Shown here in pieces: positions 1 through 8,684 of a DNA stretch of 39,410 nucleotides (its first letter is position 1; each line of letters starts with the position of its first letter). Below the pieces are notes generated by a model. The model had not been told where the DNA came from. It made no database searches and worked only from the letters and a program-made list of their open reading frames with translations. Made by a program: the position numbers and the translations under genes. Location: positions 1 to 39,410 of the IMG/VR virus record IMGVR_UViG_3300030012_004380; one strand, 5' to 3'. Source of the stretch: a virus.

Positions 1-180
1 TTGTTTCTCTTGAAGATCTTGAAGAAGCTTGCCGACATAATGATCGGTTTTTTGGATGAGCTTGACTTTGGTTGTTACGCGTTTGTTCGAAGAGGGCAAA
101 GCTTCAGCAATGACGTTGGCTATGCCGTCTTCAAGGATCGCCGTTCCTGTGATCCTTATCCCCAATAAGAAGACGTTCAT
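1..180 (-). CDS. Hypothetical protein, 3' end outside the window
   Basis: An open frame of 60 codons starts at ATG 180 directly after an in-frame TAA and runs off the left edge without a stop. The start reads MNVFLLGIRITGTAILEDG and the rest is a lysine-rich, protein-like sequence ending KLLQDLQEKQ. It overlaps the last 50 nt of the HNH gene in another frame, so the true start may be a later codon. No family is recognised. Because the neighbouring HNH gene may be mobile, this frame could be a gene that was next to its insertion site. Confidence 0.5.
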   Translation of the reverse strand, partial: MNVFLLGIRITGTAILEDGIANVIAEALPSSNKRVTTKVKLIQKTDHYVGKLLQDLQEKQ

Positions 181-706
181 TTTTTAAGGCTCTGTAGATC
201 GTTGTGCGATGGACTTTGAGTACCTTGGCAATCTGCGAGACACAAACGCCTTGGCTTCGGAATGCTAGAGCGATTTGTAAGTCGCCGCCACCTAATTTTG
301 AATTTTTAAAATGCAAATAATGATTATGGTATGGATTGATGCACTTGTTGTTACCACATGTGTTTTTTACAATTTGATCTTTTTGTATATCTAAATAACC
401 TAATATCAAAGGTCTCACATAATATCGTTTTCCTAACCCATATACAGACGGCACATTGTTAGTAAAACAACTTTTCCATTCATAACAATTTGCGTGACTA
501 AAATCGTTGTAAGCTAATTTTCTATACAGATCACTGAGGTAATTATTTTTACACTCGCCATAACCCAGCTCAAATTTATCAGCTTCGAGACTTCTAGTAA
601 TATCTAATGCTTGAGCTTGCGCGTGGGCAGCGTCTTGCGCCGTGACTGCAAGCTTTATTTTTTTATTTAAACGAGTAAACGAAACTTGATATTTTTCAGT
701 AAACAT
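131..706 (-). CDS. HNH endonuclease with C-terminal helix-turn-helix
   Basis: A 191-residue protein with the zinc/His-Cys core of phage HNH enzymes: CGNNKCINPYH in the middle, followed by a C-terminal helix-turn-helix (VSQIAKVLKVHRTTIYRAL) like those of resolvases and homing endonucleases. HNH proteins of this type nick or cut DNA and often act as free-standing homing endonucleases in phage genomes. An upstream in-frame ATG at 748 exists, but ATG 706 fits better because it overlaps the preceding small gene by only 11 nt. The gene is AT-rich and lies at the downstream end of the minus-strand block, as expected of a mobile gene. The family call is firm. Homing activity is inferred. Confidence 0.85.
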   Translation of the reverse strand: MFTEKYQVSFTRLNKKIKLAVTAQDAAHAQAQALDITRSLEADKFELGYGECKNNYLSDLYRKLAYNDFSHANCYEWKSCFTNNVPSVYGLGKRYYVRPLILGYLDIQKDQIVKNTCGNNKCINPYHNHYLHFKNSKLGGGDLQIALAFRSQGVCVSQIAKVLKVHRTTIYRALKNERLLIGDKDHRNGDP

Positions 707-812
707 CGTTTGATGAGAAATTAAGGAGATTTGCTCTCTCCTCAACATCCATTTGCTTGACTACACGGTAGAGATTAAACCAAAATTTCAACTCTCTGAA
801 GAAATTTTTCAT
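696..812 (-). CDS. Small hypothetical protein (38 aa)
   Basis: ATG 812 opens a 38-codon frame, MKNFFRELKFWFNLYRVVKQ then MDVEERANLLNFSSNDVY, with a GAGG nine bases upstream. It overlaps the start of the HNH gene by 11 nt, the kind of spacing seen across this operon. The product is an amphipathic helix with aromatic residues. It is too short to place in a family. It may be a real small phage protein or a leader peptide for the HNH gene. Confidence 0.45.
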   Translation of the reverse strand: MKNFFRELKFWFNLYRVVKQMDVEERANLLNFSSNDVY

Positions 813-832
813 GAGTTTTTACCTCATTAATA

Positions 833-2188
833 TCACTTTTTCTTATCCTTATTAGCTTTTTTTTCATCTTTGCGTTTTTGGAGATATGCTTTTGCCTTTT
901 TCTTGCCTTTTTTACGAAGCTCTTTTTTCAAGGCTTTACGCTCATCTGAACCTTTCTCCAATTCTTCCAGCATTTGCCTATCTTCTTTCTTCGAACCTAA
1001 TAAAATTTTTAATTGATTAAGTTGTTTTTTAGCCTTAGCACCCATTTCCGTATCATCTTGTTTGCGCATAGCGTACGCAATGACGTCTTTAGCAACTTGT
1101 TTAGCTCTACCGCCAGCATCCGTACCTGCCTGTGTCATCGTCCGTATGTCTTTCGCACTAAAACGGTCTATATCTTTTTTAGAACCAGCACCCGCTGCCG
1201 TGCGATCAAAGCTCTTCATAAAGCGATTCATCGCTTTTTGATATGGAAGATTACCCCCAGTAGTCGGGGTAGTTCCACCGGTAGTCGGTGTAGTTCCACC
1301 GGTAGTCGGTGTAGTTCCACCGGTAGTCGGTGTAGTTCCACCAGTAGTCGGTGTAGTTCCACCAGTAGTCGGTAAAGTTCCGCCGGTACCCACAGTTACG
1401 TCACTAACGGTGGGTTGTGTCTGATTACCCGGACCTTCTTCAAAATTACCTGTATTAACACCTGAATATAAACTTCCTGGACCACTCTCCGTCGTTACAG
1501 ATCCACCGGTAGTCGGTAAAGTTCCACCACCGGTAGTCGGTAAAGTTCCACCACCGGTAGTCGGTAAAGTTCCACCACCGGGAGTTGTTGTTGTAGTTGT
1601 GTAATTAGTCGAAGGGCTTGCTTCGACATCTAAGTCCCTAGCAGTTGGTTGTGTCTGACTACCCTCACCCTCTTCGAAGTTACCTGTATTAGTGCCCGAA
1701 TATATACTCCCTGCGCCACTTTCTTGAATCGTTGTGGGCGTAGAAGTCTGAGTAACGCTGATATTAGGGCTCGCTTGTTGAGCCATAATCGGGTTGAAAT
1801 TAATTAGTGGACCGCCACCGTATTTAATCTTTTTACCTGATTGCTGTTGAGGTGAATATGTAAGGCCAAAACCTCTACCACGAATGTTTTCAAATACTTC
1901 AGTTGGTAATAAACCCATGAACATTCCGGCCTGACGAGCATTACCGCTGCCGTTTCCGTTTGATTCAGACATCGGTGAGTCGCTTACAGTGTCTTCGTCA
2001 ATTATAGGTTTACTTGGCAATTTGTTAAACTCTTCTCTCAAACGTTTTAATTCATTCGGCATACCCGGTCCGCTTTGATTCCGATCATCAATGTTATCTC
2101 CATCAGAATCGATAAAATCTGCGGTATACCCTACACCCGGTACAAAATTATCGCCGATTCTTGCGCCGTATACATTTTTCTTTTTCAT
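833..2188 (-). CDS. Repeat-rich protein with a DRFSxKDIR domain and basic tail
   Basis: A 451-residue protein of unknown function with four visible parts. The N-terminal ~130 residues contain an acidic DSDGDNIDD stretch. A Thr/Gly/Pro-rich middle (about 135-312) holds tandem GGTLPTTG- and GGTTPTT-type repeats. It also holds two copies of a unit built on SGxGSxYSGxNTGNFEEGxG. A globular domain lies at about 315-395 (FDRTAAGAGS, DRFSAKDIRTM, AKDVIAYA), and the end is a very lysine-rich coiled tail (400-451). The globular domain also occurs in the protein at 19243-19968, which sits beside virion genes, so a structural or appendage role is possible. No family is recognised. Confidence 0.85.
   Translation of the reverse strand: MKKKNVYGARIGDNFVPGVGYTADFIDSDGDNIDDRNQSGPGMPNELKRLREEFNKLPSKPIIDEDTVSDSPMSESNGNGSGNARQAGMFMGLLPTEVFENIRGRGFGLTYSPQQQSGKKIKYGGGPLINFNPIMAQQASPNISVTQTSTPTTIQESGAGSIYSGTNTGNFEEGEGSQTQPTARDLDVEASPSTNYTTTTTTPGGGTLPTTGGGTLPTTGGGTLPTTGGSVTTESGPGSLYSGVNTGNFEEGPGNQTQPTVSDVTVGTGGTLPTTGGTTPTTGGTTPTTGGTTPTTGGTTPTTGGTTPTTGGNLPYQKAMNRFMKSFDRTAAGAGSKKDIDRFSAKDIRTMTQAGTDAGGRAKQVAKDVIAYAMRKQDDTEMGAKAKKQLNQLKILLGSKKEDRQMLEELEKGSDERKALKKELRKKGKKKAKAYLQKRKDEKKANKDKKK
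1261..1386 (-). repeat. Tandem 21-bp repeat, six units, in frame
   Basis: Six consecutive 21-bp units of the form tagtcggtgtagttccaccgg, with a few substitutions in the first and last three, encode seven-residue GGTTPTT repeats at about residues 268-309 of the surrounding gene. The unit length is a multiple of three, so copy-number changes would keep the frame. Such arrays tend to vary between relatives through slippage or recombination. Confidence 0.9.
1506..1577 (-). repeat. Tandem 24-bp repeat, three units, in frame
   Basis: Three identical 24-bp units beginning ccggtagtcggtaaagttcc encode an eight-residue Gly-Gly-Gly-Thr-Leu-Pro-Thr-Thr repeat at about residues 204-228. The sequence is related to the 21-bp array at 1261-1386 but longer by one glycine codon, so both arrays probably share an origin and expanded separately. 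Confidence 0.9.
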
Positions 2189-2226
2189 GACACCGAAGCC
2201 TGAATTTTTAACTTACCTAAGTCAGT

Positions 2227-2745
2227 CTACCTTGGTTCTGTTTTTATATAAAATCGGTTGAGATTAAATCCAGGACCGACTACACCTTTCAAAGTACGCA
2301 TAATTCTACTTGCCTCCTCGTGGTCTTTAAAACGTTTAGCTTTTTCTCTGTCTGGTGTATATGCAACTAATTGTCTCTTTTTTTTATTTAGACAGTCGCG
2401 TACATACCCCTCAGGGTGAGTAATAACCCAAATTTCTTGGAAACTAAGCAAAGGCATAGCTTCTATGTCGTACTGGGTGTACAAACACCCTGTTAACTTT
2501 ACATGTGATTTTAATTTTGTCTTAGATTTTACAGGTTTTACTTTAACTACGGGCGTTAAAGAACCTTTGTCTTTCATTTGTTTTTTAAGTTTTCTTGCAG
2601 CGTTAGCTGCTTCCAACGGTTTGTCGAAAAATTTGTTAGTCATTAGGAAACATTCGTTGGTTTCTACGCAACCGACATAACCGCTGTCAGTTTTAGCGGT
2701 GTAAACTTCTTTGCCTTTAGAGTCAGGCAGCCATACGGTCAACAT
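2227..2745 (-). CDS. Hypothetical protein, possibly two related halves
   Basis: A 172-residue basic protein following polA with a TAATG overlap, so translation is probably coupled. Two similar segments are visible: VWLPDSKGKEVYTAK...DKPLEAANAARKLKKQ near the N-terminus and WVITHPEGYVRDCL...EEASRIMRTLKG near the C-terminus. They are separated by a Lys/Val/Pro linker (about 67-80). This suggests an ancient internal duplication of a small alpha/beta module. Function is unknown. Its position downstream of polA suggests a replication-related role, which is inference only. Confidence 0.8.
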   Translation of the reverse strand: MLTVWLPDSKGKEVYTAKTDSGYVGCVETNECFLMTNKFFDKPLEAANAARKLKKQMKDKGSLTPVVKVKPVKSKTKLKSHVKLTGCLYTQYDIEAMPLLSFQEIWVITHPEGYVRDCLNKKKRQLVAYTPDREKAKRFKDHEEASRIMRTLKGVVGPGFNLNRFYIKTEPR

Positions 2746-4640
2746 TACTTTTCAGCCCAGGATTCAGCAACGTTAGCATCGCATTTTACTGGTACGTGGT
2801 GGAGAACCGTCAAGGCAGCCTCTTTCATTTCTGTCTCTAAAATCAACTTGTACTGATCTGCTTTATCTTCCAGTGCTTCAAAAATTAGTTCATCGTGAAC
2901 TGTAGCTATTGGTTTGAACTTATCATTTATGTGTTTACCAAGATTTGCTATAGCAATTTTTAAAATATCTGCACCAGCTCCTTGTATCAGTGTGTTTGCA
3001 CAGGCACTCATTGTTGCGTCATCGTAACTCAATAGTCTGCGTCGACCAATCGGAGTCCTTACGTATGTCCAACCATCGTTGACCATGGCACTTCTTTCTC
3101 TATGCCACTCTCTCAACCGTGGGTAAGCCCTGTGAAAGCCAGCATGAGCTGTTTTTGCTTCACTTAGTGTAATTATATTACCTGATTGAGCACTATATGT
3201 TTTGTATTTTTTAAAACCCATTCCGTACAGAAGTGCGAAATTTAGGGTTTTTCCCATTTGCCGTTCGTGTTTCTTGACCTTATCGATCTCGACATGATAA
3301 ATAAGACTTGCTGTAAGACTGTGTAGATCTAGTCCTTCGTTGAAGGCTTTAATCATTTGCGGAATATTTACAAGCTCAGCTGCGAGACGTAATTCAATCT
3401 GAGAATAATCGGCGATTATAAATTTATAACCAGGTGTGGGTATGAAACACTCTCTAAATTCTTTATTTCTTGGAACTTGTTGAATGTTTATACCCCACGT
3501 TTCTTTTTTCTTTTTGCCTGTAACTCTTTTAGATCCTGAACTTGTAAATCTACCGCTGTTCGCTCCGTACGTATTATAACCACTATGCATTCTATTTGAT
3601 ATAGGATTTATATTGTCAATAATTTTCTCTACATGAGCAAGTGCTGTTTCAATTTTTGTCCTTTTTCTTAAAAAATTTAGGGTTATATCTTCGCTATCGA
3701 ATTCGGAGAGAGCTACCTGAGACAGCGTTTGTTTTCCTGTTCGATCATCAATTGGTAAAGCAGTGCCGATTTTGTTGAAGTATTTGATGCATTGAATATT
3801 TGATCCAGGATTAAATTCTTTTTTAGCGTTTTTTCCCACGGCGATAGACCCGTCATCTCGTCTAGGTAATTTAAACTCATTAGGAAGTCGATCATCAAGA
3901 GACTCACAAAACAATTTAGTAGCTCTGTCAAGTTCTTGCTGCTTCGTAGCTTTTAATTTTTTTACTTTACTGACATCGACACCGAAACCATAATGACACA
4001 TCAAAGCCACTGGTCTTACTACTTTACTTTCTAGACTGTAAAGCTCAATTAAATTTTCAGAAGCTAACTCAGTCAATTGGACTTTTGCAATTTGCGGAAG
4101 AATATCCACATCTTTTGCTGCATATTCAATTTGTTGGATGTCTAAATCAACCTTGCTCCAGTCTGAAACCTGTTGTTCTTTTGAAATTTCTAAATTCAAT
4201 CTCCTATCAACAACAGCTTTGAGCGAACAACTAATTTCTCCATAAAAAACTTTTTCAGTTTTTGGAGAAACTTTTTTTTCTTTGGAACCAGCAACCAAAC
4301 AACGTTCAGCTATAAATGTATCAAATATTTTGTGTTTAAAATCTATACCCATTTGAAGTAAAAATTGTAAATCAAAATTAAGATTGTGACCAAGAATCAT
4401 TTCGCGTGATTCGATCAATGCTTTCAGACCATCTATGTCTTTGCATTTAAATAAATCAATTACATAAACCATGCGGTCTTGCACATCTGCTTGAGTTGTA
4501 CAAAGCTGAAGGAGACGGACTTCACAAACTCTTGCGTCCAATCCTGTCGTTTCCGTGTCTAAGCACAACTTGGGAATTGTCCATAACTCTGTGAAAGCTT
4601 GTTCAAGTTGATCCCGCGTGGTTATGTAGTTAAGTTGCAT
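2745..4640 (-). CDS. polA: DNA polymerase I family (family A) with 3'-5' exonuclease
   Basis: A 631-residue replicative or repair DNA polymerase that copies phage DNA. The proofreading exonuclease is visible: Exo I D28-E30 (LDTETTG), Exo II D90 (GHNLNFD), Exo III Y173/D177 (YAAKDVD). Polymerase motif A is DYSQIE at 411-416, motif B is R460-K464-F468 (RQMGKTLNFALLYG) and motif C is HDE at 582-584. All catalytic residues are present. There is no 5'-nuclease domain, as in many phage enzymes. Position 468 is Phe, as in E. coli Pol I, not Tyr as in T7. The start MQLNYITTRDQLEQAF is natural, but it lies only a few bases after a terminator-like hairpin and has no Shine-Dalgarno sequence. Confidence 0.97.
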   Translation of the reverse strand: MQLNYITTRDQLEQAFTELWTIPKLCLDTETTGLDARVCEVRLLQLCTTQADVQDRMVYVIDLFKCKDIDGLKALIESREMILGHNLNFDLQFLLQMGIDFKHKIFDTFIAERCLVAGSKEKKVSPKTEKVFYGEISCSLKAVVDRRLNLEISKEQQVSDWSKVDLDIQQIEYAAKDVDILPQIAKVQLTELASENLIELYSLESKVVRPVALMCHYGFGVDVSKVKKLKATKQQELDRATKLFCESLDDRLPNEFKLPRRDDGSIAVGKNAKKEFNPGSNIQCIKYFNKIGTALPIDDRTGKQTLSQVALSEFDSEDITLNFLRKRTKIETALAHVEKIIDNINPISNRMHSGYNTYGANSGRFTSSGSKRVTGKKKKETWGINIQQVPRNKEFRECFIPTPGYKFIIADYSQIELRLAAELVNIPQMIKAFNEGLDLHSLTASLIYHVEIDKVKKHERQMGKTLNFALLYGMGFKKYKTYSAQSGNIITLSEAKTAHAGFHRAYPRLREWHRERSAMVNDGWTYVRTPIGRRRLLSYDDATMSACANTLIQGAGADILKIAIANLGKHINDKFKPIATVHDELIFEALEDKADQYKLILETEMKEAALTVLHHVPVKCDANVAESWAEK

Positions 4641-4644
4641 GGCA

Positions 4645-4675
4645 TTAAAAAAGGGCTGCTTCTGTTGCAGCCCTT
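4645..4675 (-). terminator. Intrinsic terminator-like hairpin just upstream of polA
   Basis: Arms aagggctgc (4651-4659) and gcagccctt (4667-4675) pair perfectly over 9 bp with a 7-nt loop. On the minus strand they are followed by a run of six U (4647-4652). This is a textbook rho-independent terminator for the gene ending at 4695. The polA ATG begins at 4640, immediately after the U tract, so the element may act as an attenuator or processing site rather than as a full stop. Confidence 0.8.
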
Positions 4676-4694
4676 AGATATTAGTGCGTTTTTA

Positions 4695-5483
4695 TCACGC
4701 TACTCGTTCCTCCCAGTAAGAGTAAACAAACTTTTCGATGTCTCCCCATATCTCAAAAAGCTCTGTGCCTTTTTGACTAAGTTTTACTTCGTATACTGTT
4801 CTACAAAGTTGTTTTTCGTTATCCGTAAGTTCTTTGTCATCTGAGCCCCAGGTCGTAATTGCCGTGGCCTCAGCAAGGCCGTTTTGAACAAGATATTTTA
4901 ATCCATCTCTTAAAGCGTTATAGATAGGTGACGCGTGGAAAGTAGTATCACCTTTCTCTGCGCGTGAGATGATCGGACTTAAAGATCTACCGTCATCATG
5001 GAAACCCTTGAAGATCGTCGAGCGCTCAACAATTCCTTTGTTCCACGCTTTATTCACCTGCATGATCGCAATGTTACGAAGAGTCGCCGGACGGCCAAGC
5101 CCAACGGTCTCGATGATCATTGCTGCTCCGATCGATCCCAGTTTTTTATGAGTAAGAAGATAATCAAGGCACTCAATAGCAGGGGCATTGGAGGCTTCAA
5201 TTTCATGAAGACGTCGAATCCCTTTCCTCTGCTGCCTTTTTTTGAGTTTTGATTGTCGTTGTTGTTGTACTGGAGCTTGAATAGCAAGTTTGGCAGCGAG
5301 AGCGGCAAGTTCAGGACGTTGCTTTTGAATACTGAGATCAAACAGTTTCTCAGCGCTTACTTGTCCTTTGCTCAAATACTTGCTGATGTCAAGCTGGATT
5401 GAAGGAGTTCCTGTTGTGGCAAGAAGTGTCTCAGCTTCAGATTGTTTCAAATTGATTCCATTCAGATTGAATTGGACATTCAT
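4695..5483 (-). CDS. Hypothetical protein with probable C-terminal winged helix
   Basis: A 262-residue protein of no recognised family. The middle (about 85-105) is Gln/Lys/Arg-rich. The C-terminal half looks like a winged-helix unit: a helix RNIAIMQVNKAWNKGIVERS, then YNALRDGLKYLVQNGLAEA and a strand pair ending YEVKLSQKGTELFEIWG. Start ATG 5483 was chosen over an upstream in-frame codon at 5564 because the preceding gene ends at 5494. A terminator-like hairpin follows the stop. DNA binding is inferred, perhaps as a regulator or a replication accessory protein upstream of polA. Confidence 0.75.
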   Translation of the reverse strand: MNVQFNLNGINLKQSEAETLLATTGTPSIQLDISKYLSKGQVSAEKLFDLSIQKQRPELAALAAKLAIQAPVQQQRQSKLKKRQQRKGIRRLHEIEASNAPAIECLDYLLTHKKLGSIGAAMIIETVGLGRPATLRNIAIMQVNKAWNKGIVERSTIFKGFHDDGRSLSPIISRAEKGDTTFHASPIYNALRDGLKYLVQNGLAEATAITTWGSDDKELTDNEKQLCRTVYEVKLSQKGTELFEIWGDIEKFVYSYWEERVA

Positions 5484-5493
5484 TGAAAAAAGT

Positions 5494-5928
5494 TCAACTG
5501 CTTGACAGTTTACGTTTGTTGGAATTTCCGTCAACAATAAAACTACCGAGTATGTCACTTCCAATATCGTCTATCAAAGTGTACATATCGCATATAGAGC
5601 ATAGAGTATTCTGACGTAGTTCCTTGAGGTTAGATAGTCCGAAATTTTTAATAATATGTTTATCTATTAGTATTGTCCTCTCTTTGTCCACAGCACTCTG
5701 TGTAGTAAGGTTTATCACATTAAATAGCCCAGATGATGAAATGTATGTAATAATAAAACTCTTAAAAGACATAGTCATCACATCATATTTATCATCTAGT
5801 AAACATATTGCTAACCAATTTTTAAATTCACTATCGCTTGCATAATCTCCGTATTTATTACCAAGTTTTTTTACCCATCGATAATTTTTTCCAAGACTAT
5901 TCACTTTTAAAAGTGACAACTGTTTCAA
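5494..5928 (-). CDS. Hypothetical protein
   Basis: A 144-residue protein between the VWA gene (12 bp upstream) and the winged-helix gene (10 bp downstream), evidently part of the same operon. It is AT-rich and contains many Ser, Ile and Asn residues, including a hydrophobic FKSFIITYISSSGLFNVINL stretch (about 56-75) that looks like a buried strand or helix more than a membrane span. Two cysteines lie close together near the C-terminus (LCSICD). No family is recognised. Confidence 0.7.
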   Translation of the reverse strand: MKQLSLLKVNSLGKNYRWVKKLGNKYGDYASDSEFKNWLAICLLDDKYDVMTMSFKSFIITYISSSGLFNVINLTTQSAVDKERTILIDKHIIKNFGLSNLKELRQNTLCSICDMYTLIDDIGSDILGSFIVDGNSNKRKLSSS

Positions 5929-5940
5929 GCATACATCGTT

Positions 5941-7476
5941 TTATCCGATTGCTTTTTGAAATATCTCAGACATCTCTAAGTCTTTAGAAGTATTTACAAG
6001 AACGACTTCATCACAGAACTTTTCCATCGATTCTGATTTCTTACCGATACAAAAACCTCGAACATCAATTTTCTGGGAAGTTTTGAACTTGTTGAATTCA
6101 CGAACGTGGCGGTCTTCAACCTCGCATTCACCGTCAGTAATAATAAGAATGTCTGCTTTGGACATTTCTGATTTTATATGGCGAGCATCTACCATCACTT
6201 GGTTAAAAGAAGTTCCACCAGATGTCCTCCACTGCATAATAAATTTAATAAGACTATCGCTATCTTTTGTATTTGATTCGATGTCGATTGTGTTTGCAAT
6301 TGTGTTATTAAAAAGACGCACATATATTGGACGATTGTTGTTAGTGCATTCTTCGACAACGCAATAAGTTAAAGCTTTAGACCACAGTTCGTCGTCACCG
6401 TGCATAGATCCACTTATATCCACATACATAACGACAGGACCTTGTTGAATGTTTTTGCTTTGCGCTTCAAAGTCTTTGCATAACATTGTTTTTTGTGCGT
6501 ATTTAAGGGCAAAAAGAGCCTTACCTTCATCCGTAGCCGCTAAAGCAAGCTCAGACGGAAATGTTTTGGTGATGTTATTAGAAAGTTCAGCCCCAACAAT
6601 ATTTGAATAATTAGATTTGACTATTCTTTCCCTTTTGCGTTGAGTCCAAGCAGCTTTTAATGCACCAAGACGATCTATAAATAGCTGCAAAAATTTGCTG
6701 TTCTGAAGTTTTCTAGCAAGGTTTATTTTATCCTCGACATTGTCGAGTTTTTGACCAAAACCATCATTAGTGCCTGCTAATTTTGACATTGCGTTTTGTT
6801 GATTCACAGCATCTTCGTGGGCTTTTTCAATACCCTTTTGGATACTTGCTTGTTTACCTTTATGGAGAGCGCTTGTTATCTCCTCAATTTCCTCACCAAT
6901 TTGTTTGCCTTCGGCTCTTAATTGTGCAGCAGATTTGCTGTCACCTTTTTGCATAGCATCAACAAACTGGGAGCGAATTTGCACTAACTGTTGTTGTTTT
7001 TCGGCCAGCGCATCAGTCAAAGTAGTATCCTCACCCAACATCTGTTCCACAACTTTTCCTAACTCATTAAGTATATTGACCGCATTATTACCTGAGTTAA
7101 AGTGATCACCAAGGCAATGTCGTTGCATGATGTGATACACAGGACTGTTCATTACATCTTCCAGAATCAGATGCCACAATGCATTTTCAGGCTTGTACCC
7201 GCGTGGGTACTCGACGCTCTGTCCATCCTGTTTAGCCCGGAAATATTCTTCTACCGAGTCGAGACTCACAACAGGATCAACGTCTCCACCCATATAAAGG
7301 AACTCGAACAGTTCTTTTCCGAAACGTGAGAGACGTTTGATGTCAAACCGATCAGCCAGATATTGAACGCGAGGTTTCATCTCACGAACAAAAGAAGGCC
7401 AAAGAAAATCAGTCATGGCCCCGACTTTTAGAACAAGAGGGGGCTCGGTGTTGAGGCGAATAGTTTCGTTTTGCAT
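5941..7476 (-). CDS. VWA-domain (MIDAS) protein, ViaA/CobT-like
   Basis: A 511-residue protein whose C-terminal ~170 residues are a von Willebrand A domain with a complete metal-binding site: DISGS at about 353-357, the Thr motif SGGTSFN at about 420, and TDGE at about 450. The N-terminal part is helical, with a coiled coil rich in Gln/Glu/Lys (about 150-230). VWA proteins of this type work with MoxR/RavA AAA+ ATPases as metal-dependent chaperone or remodelling complexes. The partner ATPase gene lies directly upstream and overlaps or abuts this one. ATG 7476 is preferred, while TTG 7482 would overlap the ATPase stop as TTGA. The phage substrate is unknown. Confidence 0.9.
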   Translation of the reverse strand: MQNETIRLNTEPPLVLKVGAMTDFLWPSFVREMKPRVQYLADRFDIKRLSRFGKELFEFLYMGGDVDPVVSLDSVEEYFRAKQDGQSVEYPRGYKPENALWHLILEDVMNSPVYHIMQRHCLGDHFNSGNNAVNILNELGKVVEQMLGEDTTLTDALAEKQQQLVQIRSQFVDAMQKGDSKSAAQLRAEGKQIGEEIEEITSALHKGKQASIQKGIEKAHEDAVNQQNAMSKLAGTNDGFGQKLDNVEDKINLARKLQNSKFLQLFIDRLGALKAAWTQRKRERIVKSNYSNIVGAELSNNITKTFPSELALAATDEGKALFALKYAQKTMLCKDFEAQSKNIQQGPVVMYVDISGSMHGDDELWSKALTYCVVEECTNNNRPIYVRLFNNTIANTIDIESNTKDSDSLIKFIMQWRTSGGTSFNQVMVDARHIKSEMSKADILIITDGECEVEDRHVREFNKFKTSQKIDVRGFCIGKKSESMEKFCDEVVLVNTSKDLEMSEIFQKAIG

Positions 7477-7478
7477 GT

Positions 7479-8684
7479 TCAATCGTTTTTAAAACGTGAG
7501 ATGGTGGTGGTGATTGTGCTGATGTTTACGTCAAGTTCACGAATAATTTTGGTGAATTTGAGTCTTGAAGCTGCTGTGAATTTAAGATTACCGTTATCTA
7601 ATTCTTCTTCTGCTTTTTGATTCAAAATTTTCAACTCACGAAGCATGTCCCCAAACTCAGTAATGGCTTGGTTTAGATCACCGATAGTGGCGATATTGTT
7701 ATTGATTGATTGTTTAGTCGATTCGAATCTACGCATGGTGTTCTGAGCTGCTCTTTTAACACCAGCCATGAATTCTTCCGCAGTTGGAACAACTTGTTTA
7801 ACGACCTCATTGATGTCTTCAATTTCGTCAGGGTTGGTGTAAATAATATGTTTCAAGGTCTGGTGAAGCATGGCAGCGTGGACTTCTGTCTCACCTTGAA
7901 CAACAGCCCAACCTTTCATAAAAGAAAGAATTTGAACTCGTCGACGATCAGACACTGAGATACCTCGTGACTCCAACATGTCGAGGATTTCTGCAAACTG
8001 ATCGATGAAAGCATCAGGCACAGTTGTTTTCGCAGCTTGTTCCTGAAGTTCAACAAGATCTTTGTAAGTGAGAGTTGACTGAACTTCAGGGCGACTGTTT
8101 TCGTTATCCTGAGCCACCGCCCAACGCATGAGCGTTCGTTTATGTGTAGGTGATTTCAACCCAGTAATTGTTGGACGAAACAAGAAGCGATCACAAAATG
8201 CTTGGAGTGCCTCTTCAGTTGGGAACGAGTTAGTGGCAGCGACGATCGACTGAATCTCAGTGTCGATAGCTTGCTTGCCGTTATTGAATGTTCTCTCGTT
8301 CAGTATCTGCAGCAGAGAATTTAAGACAGCCGAAGAACCTCTGAATAACTCATCAAGAAAAGCAACGTTGCAATCTGGCAGATAACCAGACACATCGCGG
8401 GTGTACTCGTCTTTAAGAAGTTTGCTGACAGCGACAGGACCATACAGTTCTGAAGGATCTGTGGTTGGGCTCAGCAAATACCCGAAATACTTTGAGCCAT
8501 CGAAGCCACCAGTAATTGCACGAACCAGTTCAGACTTACCTGTTCCTGGCGGACCAAACAAAAATGCATTCTGTTTAGTTATTAGGCTCGTCAATAAACC
8601 ATCGATAACATCTGATCTGTCAAGGAACGATCCGTTCAACGAGGCACGAAAGCTCTGGAAGCTGGTAAACAAAGTGTTGTTCAT
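7479..8684 (-). CDS. MoxR/RavA-type AAA+ ATPase
   Basis: A 401-residue AAA+ ATPase. Walker A is GPPGTGKS (44-51) and Walker B is FLDE (109-112). This is followed by the MoxR-family signature LFRGSSAVLNSLLQILNERTF (helix 2 insert region), and sensor 1 lies in AATNSFP (about 149-155). The C-terminal ~100 residues are predicted helical or coiled. MoxR ATPases pair with VWA proteins to remodel or metallate protein targets, and the VWA partner is the next gene. The upstream coiled-coil gene is 57 bp away and separated by a perfect palindrome. Similar ATPase/VWA pairs are known in other phages, including N4-like phages as I recall. Their role there is unsettled. Confidence 0.93.
   Translation of the reverse strand: MNNTLFTSFQSFRASLNGSFLDRSDVIDGLLTSLITKQNAFLFGPPGTGKSELVRAITGGFDGSKYFGYLLSPTTDPSELYGPVAVSKLLKDEYTRDVSGYLPDCNVAFLDELFRGSSAVLNSLLQILNERTFNNGKQAIDTEIQSIVAATNSFPTEEALQAFCDRFLFRPTITGLKSPTHKRTLMRWAVAQDNENSRPEVQSTLTYKDLVELQEQAAKTTVPDAFIDQFAEILDMLESRGISVSDRRRVQILSFMKGWAVVQGETEVHAAMLHQTLKHIIYTNPDEIEDINEVVKQVVPTAEEFMAGVKRAAQNTMRRFESTKQSINNNIATIGDLNQAITEFGDMLRELKILNQKAEEELDNGNLKFTAASRLKFTKIIRELDVNISTITTTISRFKND

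Noticed and set aside
1013-1375. Plus-strand frame rich in Ser, Cys and Arg opposite the repeat gene
   Set aside because: It is the antisense shadow of the tandem repeats. The minus-strand frame is longer and contains a domain found elsewhere.
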